From contig JBKCHH010000022.1 of NCBI GenBank assembly GCA_046302855.1, forward strand, positions 1 through 6,167: DNA of 6,167 nucleotides, written 5' to 3'. The position numbers and the translations under genes were made by a program. Origin of the DNA: JBKCHH01 sp046302855. Lineage in GTDB: Bacteria; Pseudomonadota; Alphaproteobacteria; Rickettsiales; UBA8987. The notes under the pieces are model-generated. The model was not told the DNA's origin. It searched no databases and was given only the letters and a program-made list of their open reading frames with translations. Shown here piece by piece: positions 1 to 6,144 of the stretch (positions are counted from its first letter, which is position 1; every line of letters starts with the position of its first letter).

Positions 1-1
1 T

Positions 2-1954
2 TTAAATATTTTTTTTGGTGGTACTCATCTTAATAAAAAAAGAAAATTGTACAAAATAATAAAAAAAAAATATTCCCATCTTTTGGAAAAGAAAGAGGTA
101 CACCAAAGTGAATTTTTTTTTATGCAAGCTGCGCAAGAAAATTTCTCATCATATCAAAAAAAACCTCCTCTCCAAAGCAAGGTAAAAGTCATAGCGTTTT
201 ACTTGCCCCAATTCCATCCGTTTCCAGAAAATGACTTGTGGTGGGGAAAGGGCTTTACTGAGTGGACTAATGTTACCAAAGCACAGCCCAATTTTGCTAA
301 TCATTATCAGCCTCATTATCCAATTCATAACGGATATTATGATCTAAGAGTTCCCGAAGTCATGGAAGAGCAAGCCACTTTGGCTAAAAATTATGCTGTA
401 AGTGGATTTAATTATTATTTTTATTGGTTTGATGGAAAAACTCTTATGGAGACCCCATTAAAACAAATGTTAAACAATAAAAAAATGGATATGTCTTTTT
501 GCTTAACTTGGGCCAATGAGAATTGGACTCGAACCTGGGACGGAATGGATAAAGACATTTTGATTGAACAAAATCATACGAAAGAAGATTCAATAAAATT
601 TATAAAGCATATTATGCCGTATCTTTTGGATCACAGGTATATAAAGATTAATGGATGTCCTGTATTATGTGTTTATCGACCCAGTTTAATTCCAAATATA
701 AAAGAGTATACGGATTTATGGAGAGAAGAAGCCAAAAAAAATGGTATTAAGGATTTATATCTAGTATCAATTCGCAGTTTTGATATTACGCCCCCGACAG
801 AATTTGGTTTTGATGCTTCTGCTCAATTTCCCCCTTTGCAAATGGAGGCAGTGGATATAACTTCAGAATTTCAAATAACTAATCCAAATTTTGAGGGAAG
901 GGTTTATGATTATGAAAAAATTGTTGAAAGTGGAATTAACGAAAAAGAGCCAGAATTCAAAATGTTTCGTACGTGTATGTTATCTTGGGATAATACTGCA
1001 CGCCGACAAAACGGAAGTTCCATTTTTACTAAATTTAATTTGACAAGATATAGACAATGGCTTTCAGCACTTTGCAATAAAGTTTATTACGACGATAAGT
1101 ACACCGAAGAGGAAAAGCTAGTCTTCATTAATGCTTGGAATGAATGGGCTGAAGGGACTCATCTAGAGCCGGATAAAAAATATGGCTATGGTTATTTAGA
1201 AGCCACCTATGAAGTCTTAAAAAATTATGATGAAAAATACAATCATTTTTTTAAAAAAACTCCTGTAAAAAATAATAATTATGCAATTATTGTGCATCTG
1301 CATTACATAGATCTTTGGCCCGAAATATGGCTCATGATCAAAAAATTAGAGCCCTTAAAATTTGATCTGTACGTTTCTGTGACATCGGCTGATGCCGCCC
1401 CCATAATTTTAAAAGATTGCCCAGATGCGGTTATTAGACTTGTGGATAACAGAGGAAGAGACGTACTACCTTTTATTGAAATTCTTAAATTAATCAGTCA
1501 TATTAACTATGACGCAGTCTGTAAAATTCATTCTAAAAAATCACCTCATAGAATCGATGGTAGTGAGTTGAGGCAATCTATTCTCGACTCTTTATTGGCA
1601 AATGAAAAACATGTCAAAAAAATAATCAATCTATTTAAAAATAATGAAAAAATTGGACTTTTTGCTTCGAAAGAACACTATTTTCCCCACGATGAAAAAA
1701 ATATGGCTTCAAATCTTGAGCACTACGACTACTTGTGCCAAAAATTAGGAACAACAAAACAATGGGATAGTTTCCCTGCAGGCTCCATGTTCTGGTTCCG
1801 GCAAAAGGCTCTTGAGCTATTACTTAATTTATCGAGCAATGATTTCAATATCGAACATGGCATGCTTGATGGAACATTGCCACATTCCATAGAAAGACTA
1901 TTTTCAATAATAGTGAAACACTCAGGATATAAAGTAGAGTTGATAGAAAAATAA
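2..1954 (+). CDS. WbsX-like glycan-synthesis protein with C-terminal RgpF-like domain, 5' partial
   Basis: Two domains are visible; residues are numbered from the TTG at 47. Residues ~46-390 match the WbsX-like family found in O-antigen and capsule loci: YLPQFHP (52-58), GFTEWTNV (69-76) and NAWNEWAEGTHLEPD (362 onward). Residues ~411-632 resemble the rhamnan synthesis F (RgpF) domain: a VHLHY start, the FPAGSMFWFR motif, and a HSIERLF end. The protein is probably a cytoplasmic or membrane-associated glycosyltransferase that builds a surface polysaccharide; the exact sugar cannot be read. The frame is open from position 2 with no stop, and neither the TTG at 47 nor the ATG at 122 has a convincing Shine-Dalgarno. 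I therefore infer that the gene begins left of the window, possibly with another transferase domain. If it starts inside, ATG 122 would keep the whole WbsX domain. It converges on the - strand operon. The family calls are firm; the function is inferred. Confidence 0.85.
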   Translation, partial: LNIFFGGTHLNKKRKLYKIIKKKYSHLLEKKEVHQSEFFFMQAAQENFSSYQKKPPLQSKVKVIAFYLPQFHPFPENDLWWGKGFTEWTNVTKAQPNFANHYQPHYPIHNGYYDLRVPEVMEEQATLAKNYAVSGFNYYFYWFDGKTLMETPLKQMLNNKKMDMSFCLTWANENWTRTWDGMDKDILIEQNHTKEDSIKFIKHIMPYLLDHRYIKINGCPVLCVYRPSLIPNIKEYTDLWREEAKKNGIKDLYLVSIRSFDITPPTEFGFDASAQFPPLQMEAVDITSEFQITNPNFEGRVYDYEKIVESGINEKEPEFKMFRTCMLSWDNTARRQNGSSIFTKFNLTRYRQWLSALCNKVYYDDKYTEEEKLVFINAWNEWAEGTHLEPDKKYGYGYLEATYEVLKNYDEKYNHFFKKTPVKNNNYAIIVHLHYIDLWPEIWLMIKKLEPLKFDLYVSVTSADAAPIILKDCPDAVIRLVDNRGRDVLPFIEILKLISHINYDAVCKIHSKKSPHRIDGSELRQSILDSLLANEKHVKKIINLFKNNEKIGLFASKEHYFPHDEKNMASNLEHYDYLCQKLGTTKQWDSFPAGSMFWFRQKALELLLNLSSNDFNIEHGMLDGTLPHSIERLFSIIVKHSGYKVELIEK

Positions 1955-2024
1955 ATTTTTTTACTCTTAGAAAGGGTACAATCCTTGCTAAAAAATCCTA
2001 AAAATTATTTATTTACAAGAAAGC
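1955..2024. other. short spacer between convergent operons
   Basis: These 70 bases separate the stop of the WbsX/RgpF gene from the stop of the truncated aminotransferase. I see no ORF and no clear intrinsic terminator. An imperfect hairpin at 1969-1989 (5-bp stem, a mismatch, then 2 more pairs) lacks a proper T-run in either direction. None of the three - strand frames here continues the aminotransferase, so the missing part of that gene is truly gone and not merely frameshifted. Confidence 0.6.
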
Positions 2025-2282
2025 TTAGTCTGCCCCATGCTCATCCCCATCATTCCATTGCCCTTCTTCTTTTAGAATTTCTAATCCTAAGTGTAAGCCA
2101 GAAGTGTTAGAATTGATAAAATGAGAATTAGAAAAACCCGTATATTTATTCCAAGCTTCTTCAATTTCAACAGTTTTGAAGCCTAACCCTGTCCATCCCT
2201 TTTCTAAACACTCTTTTATTTGGTTTAAACATTCTTCAACCCTAAAAAAAGGATAAAAGAGCTGAATATTATTTTTTTTCAT
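2025..2282 (-). pseudogene. N-terminal fragment of a DegT/DnrJ/EryC1/StrS sugar aminotransferase
   Basis: The 85 codons match the start of PLP-dependent nucleotide-sugar aminotransferases: GWTGLGFKT at 29-37, a KYTG segment at 46-49, NSNTSGLHLGL at 57-67 (the region that normally contacts the PLP phosphate) and DGDE at 78-81. In intact members DGDE is followed by a strand such as VIVTPLTF and about 280-300 more residues, including the PLP-binding lysine. Here it is followed by HGAD and a stop, so the catalytic lysine and most of the fold are missing. The product cannot be an active aminotransferase. The start is well supported: the ATG overlaps the TGA of the preceding mini-ORF (ATGA) and has a Shine-Dalgarno AAGAAGG at 2289-2295. 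When intact it would have made an amino sugar for the surface glycan. The lesion is a 3' truncation at about 2037, close to the converging gene. Confidence 0.8.
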
Positions 2283-2338
2283 GCTTTACCTTCTTTCATC
2301 AAAACACTTAAACCAGTTGAACCAGTAATTAAAATCAT
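2279..2338 (-). pseudogene. 19-codon remnant of an NAD-dependent sugar epimerase/dehydratase
   Basis: This tiny ORF encodes MILITGSTGLSVLMKEGKA. Its first ten residues are the classic start of extended short-chain dehydrogenase/epimerase proteins: a beta strand, then the first glycines of the GxxGxxG NAD-binding loop. The motif breaks off after GSTGL, where a further glycine and about 300 residues would be expected. The last nine residues could be the original C-terminus joined by an in-frame internal deletion, or read-through into unrelated sequence. It starts 3 bases after the stop of the upstream glycosyltransferase gene with a G-rich stretch (GGGGGA) ahead of its ATG, and its TGA overlaps the ATG of the aminotransferase fragment. 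That spacing is what an intact co-transcribed gene would have had. It is non-functional as an enzyme. The family call rests on about ten residues and is inference. Confidence 0.5.
2289..2295 (-). promoter_or_regulatory. ribosome binding site of the aminotransferase fragment
   Basis: AAGAAGG on the - strand lies 6 bases before the ATG at 2282, inside the 3' end of the mini-ORF. It fixes the start of the fragment and shows that its translation signals survived the truncation. Confidence 0.6.
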
Positions 2339-2341
2339 ATT

Positions 2342-3205
2342 TTATCCCCCATTGTTTCCAACCCCAAAAATATCACCTACATCTATAAATTCTAAGCCTT
2401 TTGTCAAACTGTTTTTGTCTTTAGGAATAGTGCTTGGATAGGTTGAATTGGCAAATTTTTTGTCCAAATCTTTTCTAACAAGCATCATGTGGTGCATATT
2501 AATAGTGTTAAAAACCCAGTATTTTGCACCAAAAAAATGCGAAAAACAGCGGGTATAATCAATTATGCAAGGGACGGAAAAATTTTTCCCCAAAAAAGAA
2601 CCTTTCTTTAGTTTTGAAAAAATCTGCACCATGCAGGCTTTGGGAATTGGGTTTGCCACTCTTAAGTTTGGCTTTAGCCCATATAGAACCTGCGGACAAA
2701 AGGCATGGGTTATATTTTCTTGAATAATATACTTTTTGGTGCTGGCTAGTTCATCATTTATGTAAAATTCGTCTGTATCCATAGTCATTAAGTAATTACA
2801 GCCTGCCTTTTTGGCTTTTTTTAGCCCAATGTTTCTTTTGGCCAGTTCATTTTTGTGGGCGGGAAGTTTTAAATTAGGGGTAAATTCAATAAGCTGATCT
2901 ATTAAACCTTTTTCTTTTAAATGAAGTAAGTGCGAAACTAAATCTTTTGATGCTGGGTTTCCATACCAAGAAATGGTTTGATAAACAACATTTACATAAT
3001 TTGCCTGCTTTCTTATAGATTTAATAGAGGCCTGCAAAAGCTCATGCCCATCAAAAACACTGTATGAAACGCCCCATTTAGTTTTTTTTACAAGGTCATT
3101 AGCATATTTGTTGAAATAGTATTTTTTGTATCTCTTTCTAGTTTTGCCACTTAATATAAAAAGGCTTTTTAATTTCAGTAACCCCTTTTTAAATCTATAC
3201 CCCAC
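2342..3205 (-). CDS. glycosyltransferase-like protein with DTDEFY motif (GT2/GT92-like fold)
   Basis: The protein has 287 residues: a basic N-terminus (1-43, rich in K/R/Y), then WGVSYSVFDG (44-53), a donor-binding-like core, and MTMDTDEFY (140-148). DTD is the metal/nucleotide-sugar DxD motif of GT-A transferases. The preceding AKRNIGLKKAKKAG segment (122-135) is the usual helix before DxD in proteins that track who did what in glycan loci. The C-terminal FIDVGDIFGV segment looks like a natural end, so the gene appears full length. The start is GTG: the codon directly before it is TAA, so no longer start exists, and no earlier in-frame ATG is available. It overlaps the rfbA 3' end by 11 bp, which implies translational coupling. 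It probably adds one sugar to the repeat unit in the cytoplasm. Donor and acceptor cannot be told. It has no signal peptide and no clear membrane segment. Confidence 0.75.
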   Translation of the reverse strand: MGYRFKKGLLKLKSLFILSGKTRKRYKKYYFNKYANDLVKKTKWGVSYSVFDGHELLQASIKSIRKQANYVNVVYQTISWYGNPASKDLVSHLLHLKEKGLIDQLIEFTPNLKLPAHKNELAKRNIGLKKAKKAGCNYLMTMDTDEFYINDELASTKKYIIQENITHAFCPQVLYGLKPNLRVANPIPKACMVQIFSKLKKGSFLGKNFSVPCIIDYTRCFSHFFGAKYWVFNTINMHHMMLVRKDLDKKFANSTYPSTIPKDKNSLTKGLEFIDVGDIFGVGNNGG

Positions 3206-4070
3206 TTAAATACCCGCCATACTCGTTGTTTTTTGAATAGCTTTTGGCTAAAAGTTCAAACTGCTCTTTGGTTATAAAGCCTTTGTTTAGGGCTATTTCT
3301 TCTAAACAGGCAATTTTTTGCCCCTGCCTTTTTTCTACTGCGTGAACGAAAACACTGGCTTCTAGTAAAGATTCTGGCGTGCCCGCATCTAGCCAAGCAA
3401 AGCCTTTGCCTAGTTTTATTACATTCAAATTGCCGTTTTTTAAGTAAACCTTGTTTAAATCTGTTATTTCAAGCTCGCCCCTTGGGGAAGGCTTTAGAGC
3501 TTTAGCATATTTAGGGGCATTGCCATCATAAAAATAAAGCCCCGTTACCGCCCATTTTGAAGTGGGATTTTGCGGTTTTTCAATAATATCAATTGCCCTG
3601 CCATTTTCATTAAAATAGACAACGCCATAACGCTGAGGGTCTGAAACCTTATAAGCTACAACACTTGCCCCTGTTTTTTGCTTTATTGCTTGCTGAAAAG
3701 CTAGCGATATATTCTCCCCTGAAATTTCACTACCATACATAATATTATCGCCCAAAATTAGGCAACTGGGGCTACCATTTAAGAACTCTTCTGCCAAAAT
3801 TAACGCCTGTGCAATGCCTTCTGGCCTACTTTGCACCTTATATTCAATATTAATTCCAAACTGCTCACCACTTTTAAAAAGCTCTTTTATTATGGGTAAA
3901 TCACGCGGGGTTGAGATAATTAAAATATCCTTTAAACCAAGGCTCATAAGGGTTGAAAGCGGATAGTAAATCATGGGCTTATCATAAACTGGAATTACCT
4001 GTTTACTTAAAATATTGGTAATTGGCTGAAGTCTTGTGCCACTGCCCCCTGCTAAAATTATGCCTTTCAT
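3195..4070 (-). CDS. rfbA: glucose-1-phosphate thymidylyltransferase (RmlA/RfbA)
   Basis: The enzyme makes dTDP-glucose and pyrophosphate from dTTP and glucose-1-phosphate, the first step toward dTDP-L-rhamnose and other dTDP-deoxysugars. It has 291 residues, the normal size of the family. Visible motifs are GGSGTRLQPIT (8-18, nucleotide/phosphate loop), KQVIPVYDKPMIYYPLS (23-39), QSRPEGIAQAL (80-90), GDN with the catalytic metal aspartate D108, the sugar-contacting EKP at 164-166, RGELEITD (197-204) and WLDAGT with the second metal aspartate D228. The C-terminal RQGQKIACLEEIA block is also typical. The start is the ATG at 4070: a Shine-Dalgarno lies 7 bases upstream and GGSGTR falls at the usual distance. 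An upstream extension to 4130 would add 20 unrelated residues inside the preceding gene. It starts one base after the stop of the glycosyltransferase ahead of it. rmlB, rmlC and rmlD are not in the window. Confidence 0.97.
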   Translation of the reverse strand: MKGIILAGGSGTRLQPITNILSKQVIPVYDKPMIYYPLSTLMSLGLKDILIISTPRDLPIIKELFKSGEQFGINIEYKVQSRPEGIAQALILAEEFLNGSPSCLILGDNIMYGSEISGENISLAFQQAIKQKTGASVVAYKVSDPQRYGVVYFNENGRAIDIIEKPQNPTSKWAVTGLYFYDGNAPKYAKALKPSPRGELEITDLNKVYLKNGNLNVIKLGKGFAWLDAGTPESLLEASVFVHAVEKRQGQKIACLEEIALNKGFITKEQFELLAKSYSKNNEYGGYLSGV

Positions 4071-4071
4071 A

Positions 4072-4941
4072 TTACATACCTCTTGGATTTTCCTTACTAT
4101 CAAACGCTTTAAAGCCAAATAAATAAGCAAAAGATGCCTTAAGCCTTGAAAAGTTAATTAATATTTGCGTTTTATTGGCTTTTGCCAAATTTAAAAGAGT
4201 TTTTAAGAAAAATCTTAAAATAAAAGCAAGGTTAAGGCGTAGGGAAGAAAAAGAACCTTGCGTTATTTTTCTGTAATAAAGTTTGCTCCAAACCAAATGC
4301 CAAGCCTTAAAGGCTAAAATTTTTGTATTTTGCACAGAAGACTTTTTCGCCAAATGATAAAACTTTGAAGCAGGGAAAACCAAAAGCTCATAGCCTTTTT
4401 TTATGGCCCTGTTTGAAATTTCTTCATCTTCATAATACATGAAAATATTTTCATCAAACAGCCCTATTTGCTTTAAATGCTTCATATTAAACAGCATTAC
4501 TGCCCCTAAAATGCGGTTCACCTTATTTATAGGCTTTTGTAGGGAATAATTAGCGTAGTAGTCTATCTCATCCCTTCCATTTTCGTGGCGAATATAAACA
4601 GCAGGGCCAGATATAGCACAATTTTCGTGCTTTTTAGTTTCTTCTAGCAAAGTTAAAATATCTTGTTTAGTTGTAATAATATCTGGGTTAAGAATTAGGG
4701 TGTGCGGGGCTTTTGCTATTTTTAAGCCCTCATTACAAGCTATTGGATAGCCCTTGTTTTGCTTAAGCGAAATAATTTTTATCTTATTTGAAAAGCTTTT
4801 AATAATTTCTAGAGTTTGGTCTTTTGAGTTATTATCTACAACTATTACTTCAAAGGCATCATCATAAACGCTTTTTAAACAGTCTAAAATAACATTGCTG
4901 CTATTATAAGTTATTATTACTATTGAAATTTCTGGCTTCAT
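4072..4941 (-). CDS. family 2 glycosyltransferase, rhamnosyltransferase (WbbL)-like
   Basis: The 289-residue protein has a GT-A fold in the usual order: ISIVIITYN (5-13), VVDNNSKD (34-41), NKGYPIACNEGL (62-73), NPD at 85-87 (the DxD-equivalent that holds the nucleotide-sugar with a metal), GAVMLF (146-151) and FDENIFMYYEDEEIS (162-176), which holds the catalytic-base region. The VDNNS, NKG..ACN, LNPD and FDE.FFMY.EDxD signatures are those of WbbL-type dTDP-rhamnosyltransferases. This fits the rfbA gene immediately downstream, but donor specificity is inferred. The C-terminal 80 residues are basic and amphipathic with LRLNLAFILRFFLKTLL (234-250), perhaps a membrane-surface helix. It is the first gene of the - strand operon. 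No strong Shine-Dalgarno precedes the ATG; the leader is AT-rich. Confidence 0.88.
   Translation of the reverse strand: MKPEISIVIITYNSSNVILDCLKSVYDDAFEVIVVDNNSKDQTLEIIKSFSNKIKIISLKQNKGYPIACNEGLKIAKAPHTLILNPDIITTKQDILTLLEETKKHENCAISGPAVYIRHENGRDEIDYYANYSLQKPINKVNRILGAVMLFNMKHLKQIGLFDENIFMYYEDEEISNRAIKKGYELLVFPASKFYHLAKKSSVQNTKILAFKAWHLVWSKLYYRKITQGSFSSLRLNLAFILRFFLKTLLNLAKANKTQILINFSRLKASFAYLFGFKAFDSKENPRGM
4078..4084 (-). promoter_or_regulatory. ribosome binding site that sets the rfbA start
   Basis: AAGAGGT on the - strand, 7 bases before the ATG at 4070. It lies within the last codons of the preceding gene and decides for the 291-residue form of RfbA. Confidence 0.7.
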
Positions 4942-4955
4942 GCTTTATTATTTTT

Positions 4956-4985
4956 AGCATAGATACTAATTGTTTTCTTAAACAA
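4956..4985 (-). promoter_or_regulatory. candidate sigma70-type promoter of the glycan operon
   Basis: Read on the - strand, TTGTTT (4980-4985) is followed after 18 bases by TATGCT (4956-4961), about 14 bases before the start codon. Both boxes are imperfect and the region is AT-rich, where such matches arise by chance. The leader would be very short, which would fit the lack of a Shine-Dalgarno before this gene. Confidence 0.3.
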
Positions 4986-5073
4986 AACAAAAAAGTAAGC
5001 TAAAAAGTGGTACAGCGGAAATAGATAAAAAATAAAAATCCAATTAAATCAATAACTTAAACAAACAGTGCGT

Positions 5074-5085
5074 ACCCCTCCCGCC
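5074..5085 (-). promoter_or_regulatory. possible ops-like (RfaH/NusG-type) element, weak
   Basis: On the - strand this reads GGCGGGAGGGGT, inside a GGGG-C-GGG-A-GGGG patch. It resembles the ops core (GGCGGTAGnnTG) of JUMPstart leaders that recruit the antiterminator RfaH to polysaccharide operons, matching 7 of the 10 fixed positions. It lies about 135 bases ahead of a glycan operon on the sense strand, which is the right kind of place. The mismatches include the T at position 6 and the terminal TG, so this is a suggestion only. Confidence 0.15.
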
Positions 5086-5115
5086 CCTACATTTCTTCCA
5101 TTACACCTAATTTTT

Positions 5116-5142
5116 GGCATAATTGAATAAATGGGGGGCTAA
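5116..5142 (+). repeat. left terminal inverted repeat (IRL) of the insertion sequence
   Basis: All 27 bases are identical to the reverse complement of 6141-6167. Identity stops abruptly on the inner side (A at 5143 against T on the other arm). It includes a GGGGGG run near the inner end. Confidence 0.95.
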
Positions 5143-5207
5143 AAAAGTAGTATTAAGTGGGGTGGTAGTGGTTTATAGAGTGAAACTTATAAATAAATTA
5201 TAAGATT

Positions 5208-6144
5208 ATGAAAAAAAACATGCGTAAAGTGCAAAAATAATAGTGCTAAAAAGAACGGAATAAAGAGAAAAAAACAATCCTATAAATGCAATTTTTGTGG
5301 GCATCGTTGGCTTGAAAAAAGAGGCAAAAAAGTTGACTACGAAAAGTACTATTTTGAGTGGCTATTTGGGCGTAAAATTTTAACAGAAATCGCTTGCAAT
5401 CTTGAAATATCAGTTAAAAAACTAACGCAAGAATTTGATAAAATAAAGGTTGAAGATAGCCTTCAAATTAAGGCTCCAATTGAGGCGATAAATTTACTAA
5501 TTGACGCGGTGTTTTTTGGCAGAGAATTTGGCTATTTATGTTTTCACGACACTTCAAAAATAATTTATTTTCACGAGATAAAAAATGAAACTCTGGCAGA
5601 TTTAAGGCAAGGTTTGTATGCCATAAAAAATGCTGGTTTTCAAATAAAATCTGTAACCATAGATGGTCGAAGAGGAGCATATCCAGCCATTAAGAAGATA
5701 TTTGGACCAGTTCCAATTCAAATGTGTTTGTTCCATCAAAAAGCTATTATTCGAAGATATATTGGCATCTAACCAAAAACAATTTGTGGTCAAGAATTAA
5801 ACCACTTAATGAAAAATCTTTGCGTTATTAACGCCCAAGATTTCATCGATTCTTTTTATGAGCTAAAACGACGCCATAAAGGCTTTTTAAACGAAAGAAA
5901 TGCTCAAAAACAATATGCCCATTTAGCCATAAGATCTGCTTTTAATTCTGTTGAAAATAATATGTTCGCCATGTTTACTTATGCAGATATTCCTTGCTCA
6001 AAAATTCCACCAACAAACAACCATTTAGAAGGGCTTTTTGGACACCTAAAAACCAACTTAAAAATCCATCGCGGACTATCAAAAACCAGAAAGAAAAACG
6101 CCATAAAATTCTTCCTAAAAAACTTCAAAAAATCCCAAAATTAG
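5208..6144 (+). pseudogene. IS256-like DDE transposase with N-terminal zinc ribbon, doubly disrupted
   Basis: Correcting one base gives a 311-residue transposase. It starts MKKTCVKC, with a zinc ribbon C5-x2-C8...C27-x2-C30 followed by GHRW (31-34). A helix-turn-helix-like segment (ILTEIACNLEISVKKL) follows. The catalytic triad is D99 (LLIDAVFFG), D152 (VTIDGRRGAYPAIKK) and E274 (PPTNNHLEGLFGHLK), with the MULE/IS256-type C173-x2-H176. Two lesions are visible. The A-run after the ATG at 5208 has 8 As where 7 are needed, so this ATG reads MKKNMRKVQK and stops. A TAA at 5770-5772 falls at codon 188, after which the same frame continues PKTICGQELNHLMKN to the TAG at 6142-6144. No conventional start exists in the correct frame before the GTG at 5509, which lies next to the first catalytic Asp. 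The GTG at 5509 and ATG at 5809 could give pieces of 87 and 111 residues, neither with a full active site. Confidence 0.88.

Larger units (their letters stand above)
4942..5115. other. non-coding leader upstream of the - strand glycan operon
   Basis: These 174 bases lie between the first gene of the - strand operon and the left end of the insertion sequence. No ORF of note is visible on either strand. The part nearest the gene is very AT-rich and holds a candidate promoter. At 5074-5090 there is an abrupt G-rich patch when read on the - strand. The insertion sequence sits just beyond, so whatever originally lay further upstream has been separated from the operon. Confidence 0.6.

Noticed and set aside
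1969..1989. Imperfect hairpin between the convergent genes as a bidirectional terminator
   Set aside because: The stem is 5 pairs plus 2 after a mismatch, and neither strand has a T-run directly after the stem.
2524..2727. 67-codon + strand frame inside the - strand glycosyltransferase gene
   Set aside because: It lies wholly antisense to a protein with clear family motifs (DTDEFY) and has no recognisable domain; a shadow frame.
4071..4130. 20-residue N-terminal extension of RfbA
   Set aside because: It lies inside the upstream glycosyltransferase gene, has no ribosome site, and the family starts at MKGIILAGGSGTR with a good site for the ATG at 4070.
5074..5087. G-quadruplex on the - strand
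   Set aside because: Only three runs of three or more Gs are present; a standard intramolecular quadruplex needs four.
5208..5222. Programmed -1 ribosomal frameshift at A-AAA-AAC to make the transposase
   Set aside because: The heptamer is present, but a -1 shift leads to CAT GCG TAA; the transposase needs +1 or the loss of one A.
5468..5793. Two - strand frames (5468-5680 and 5602-5793) opposite the transposase
   Set aside because: Antisense to conserved catalytic segments of the transposase; no family resemblance.
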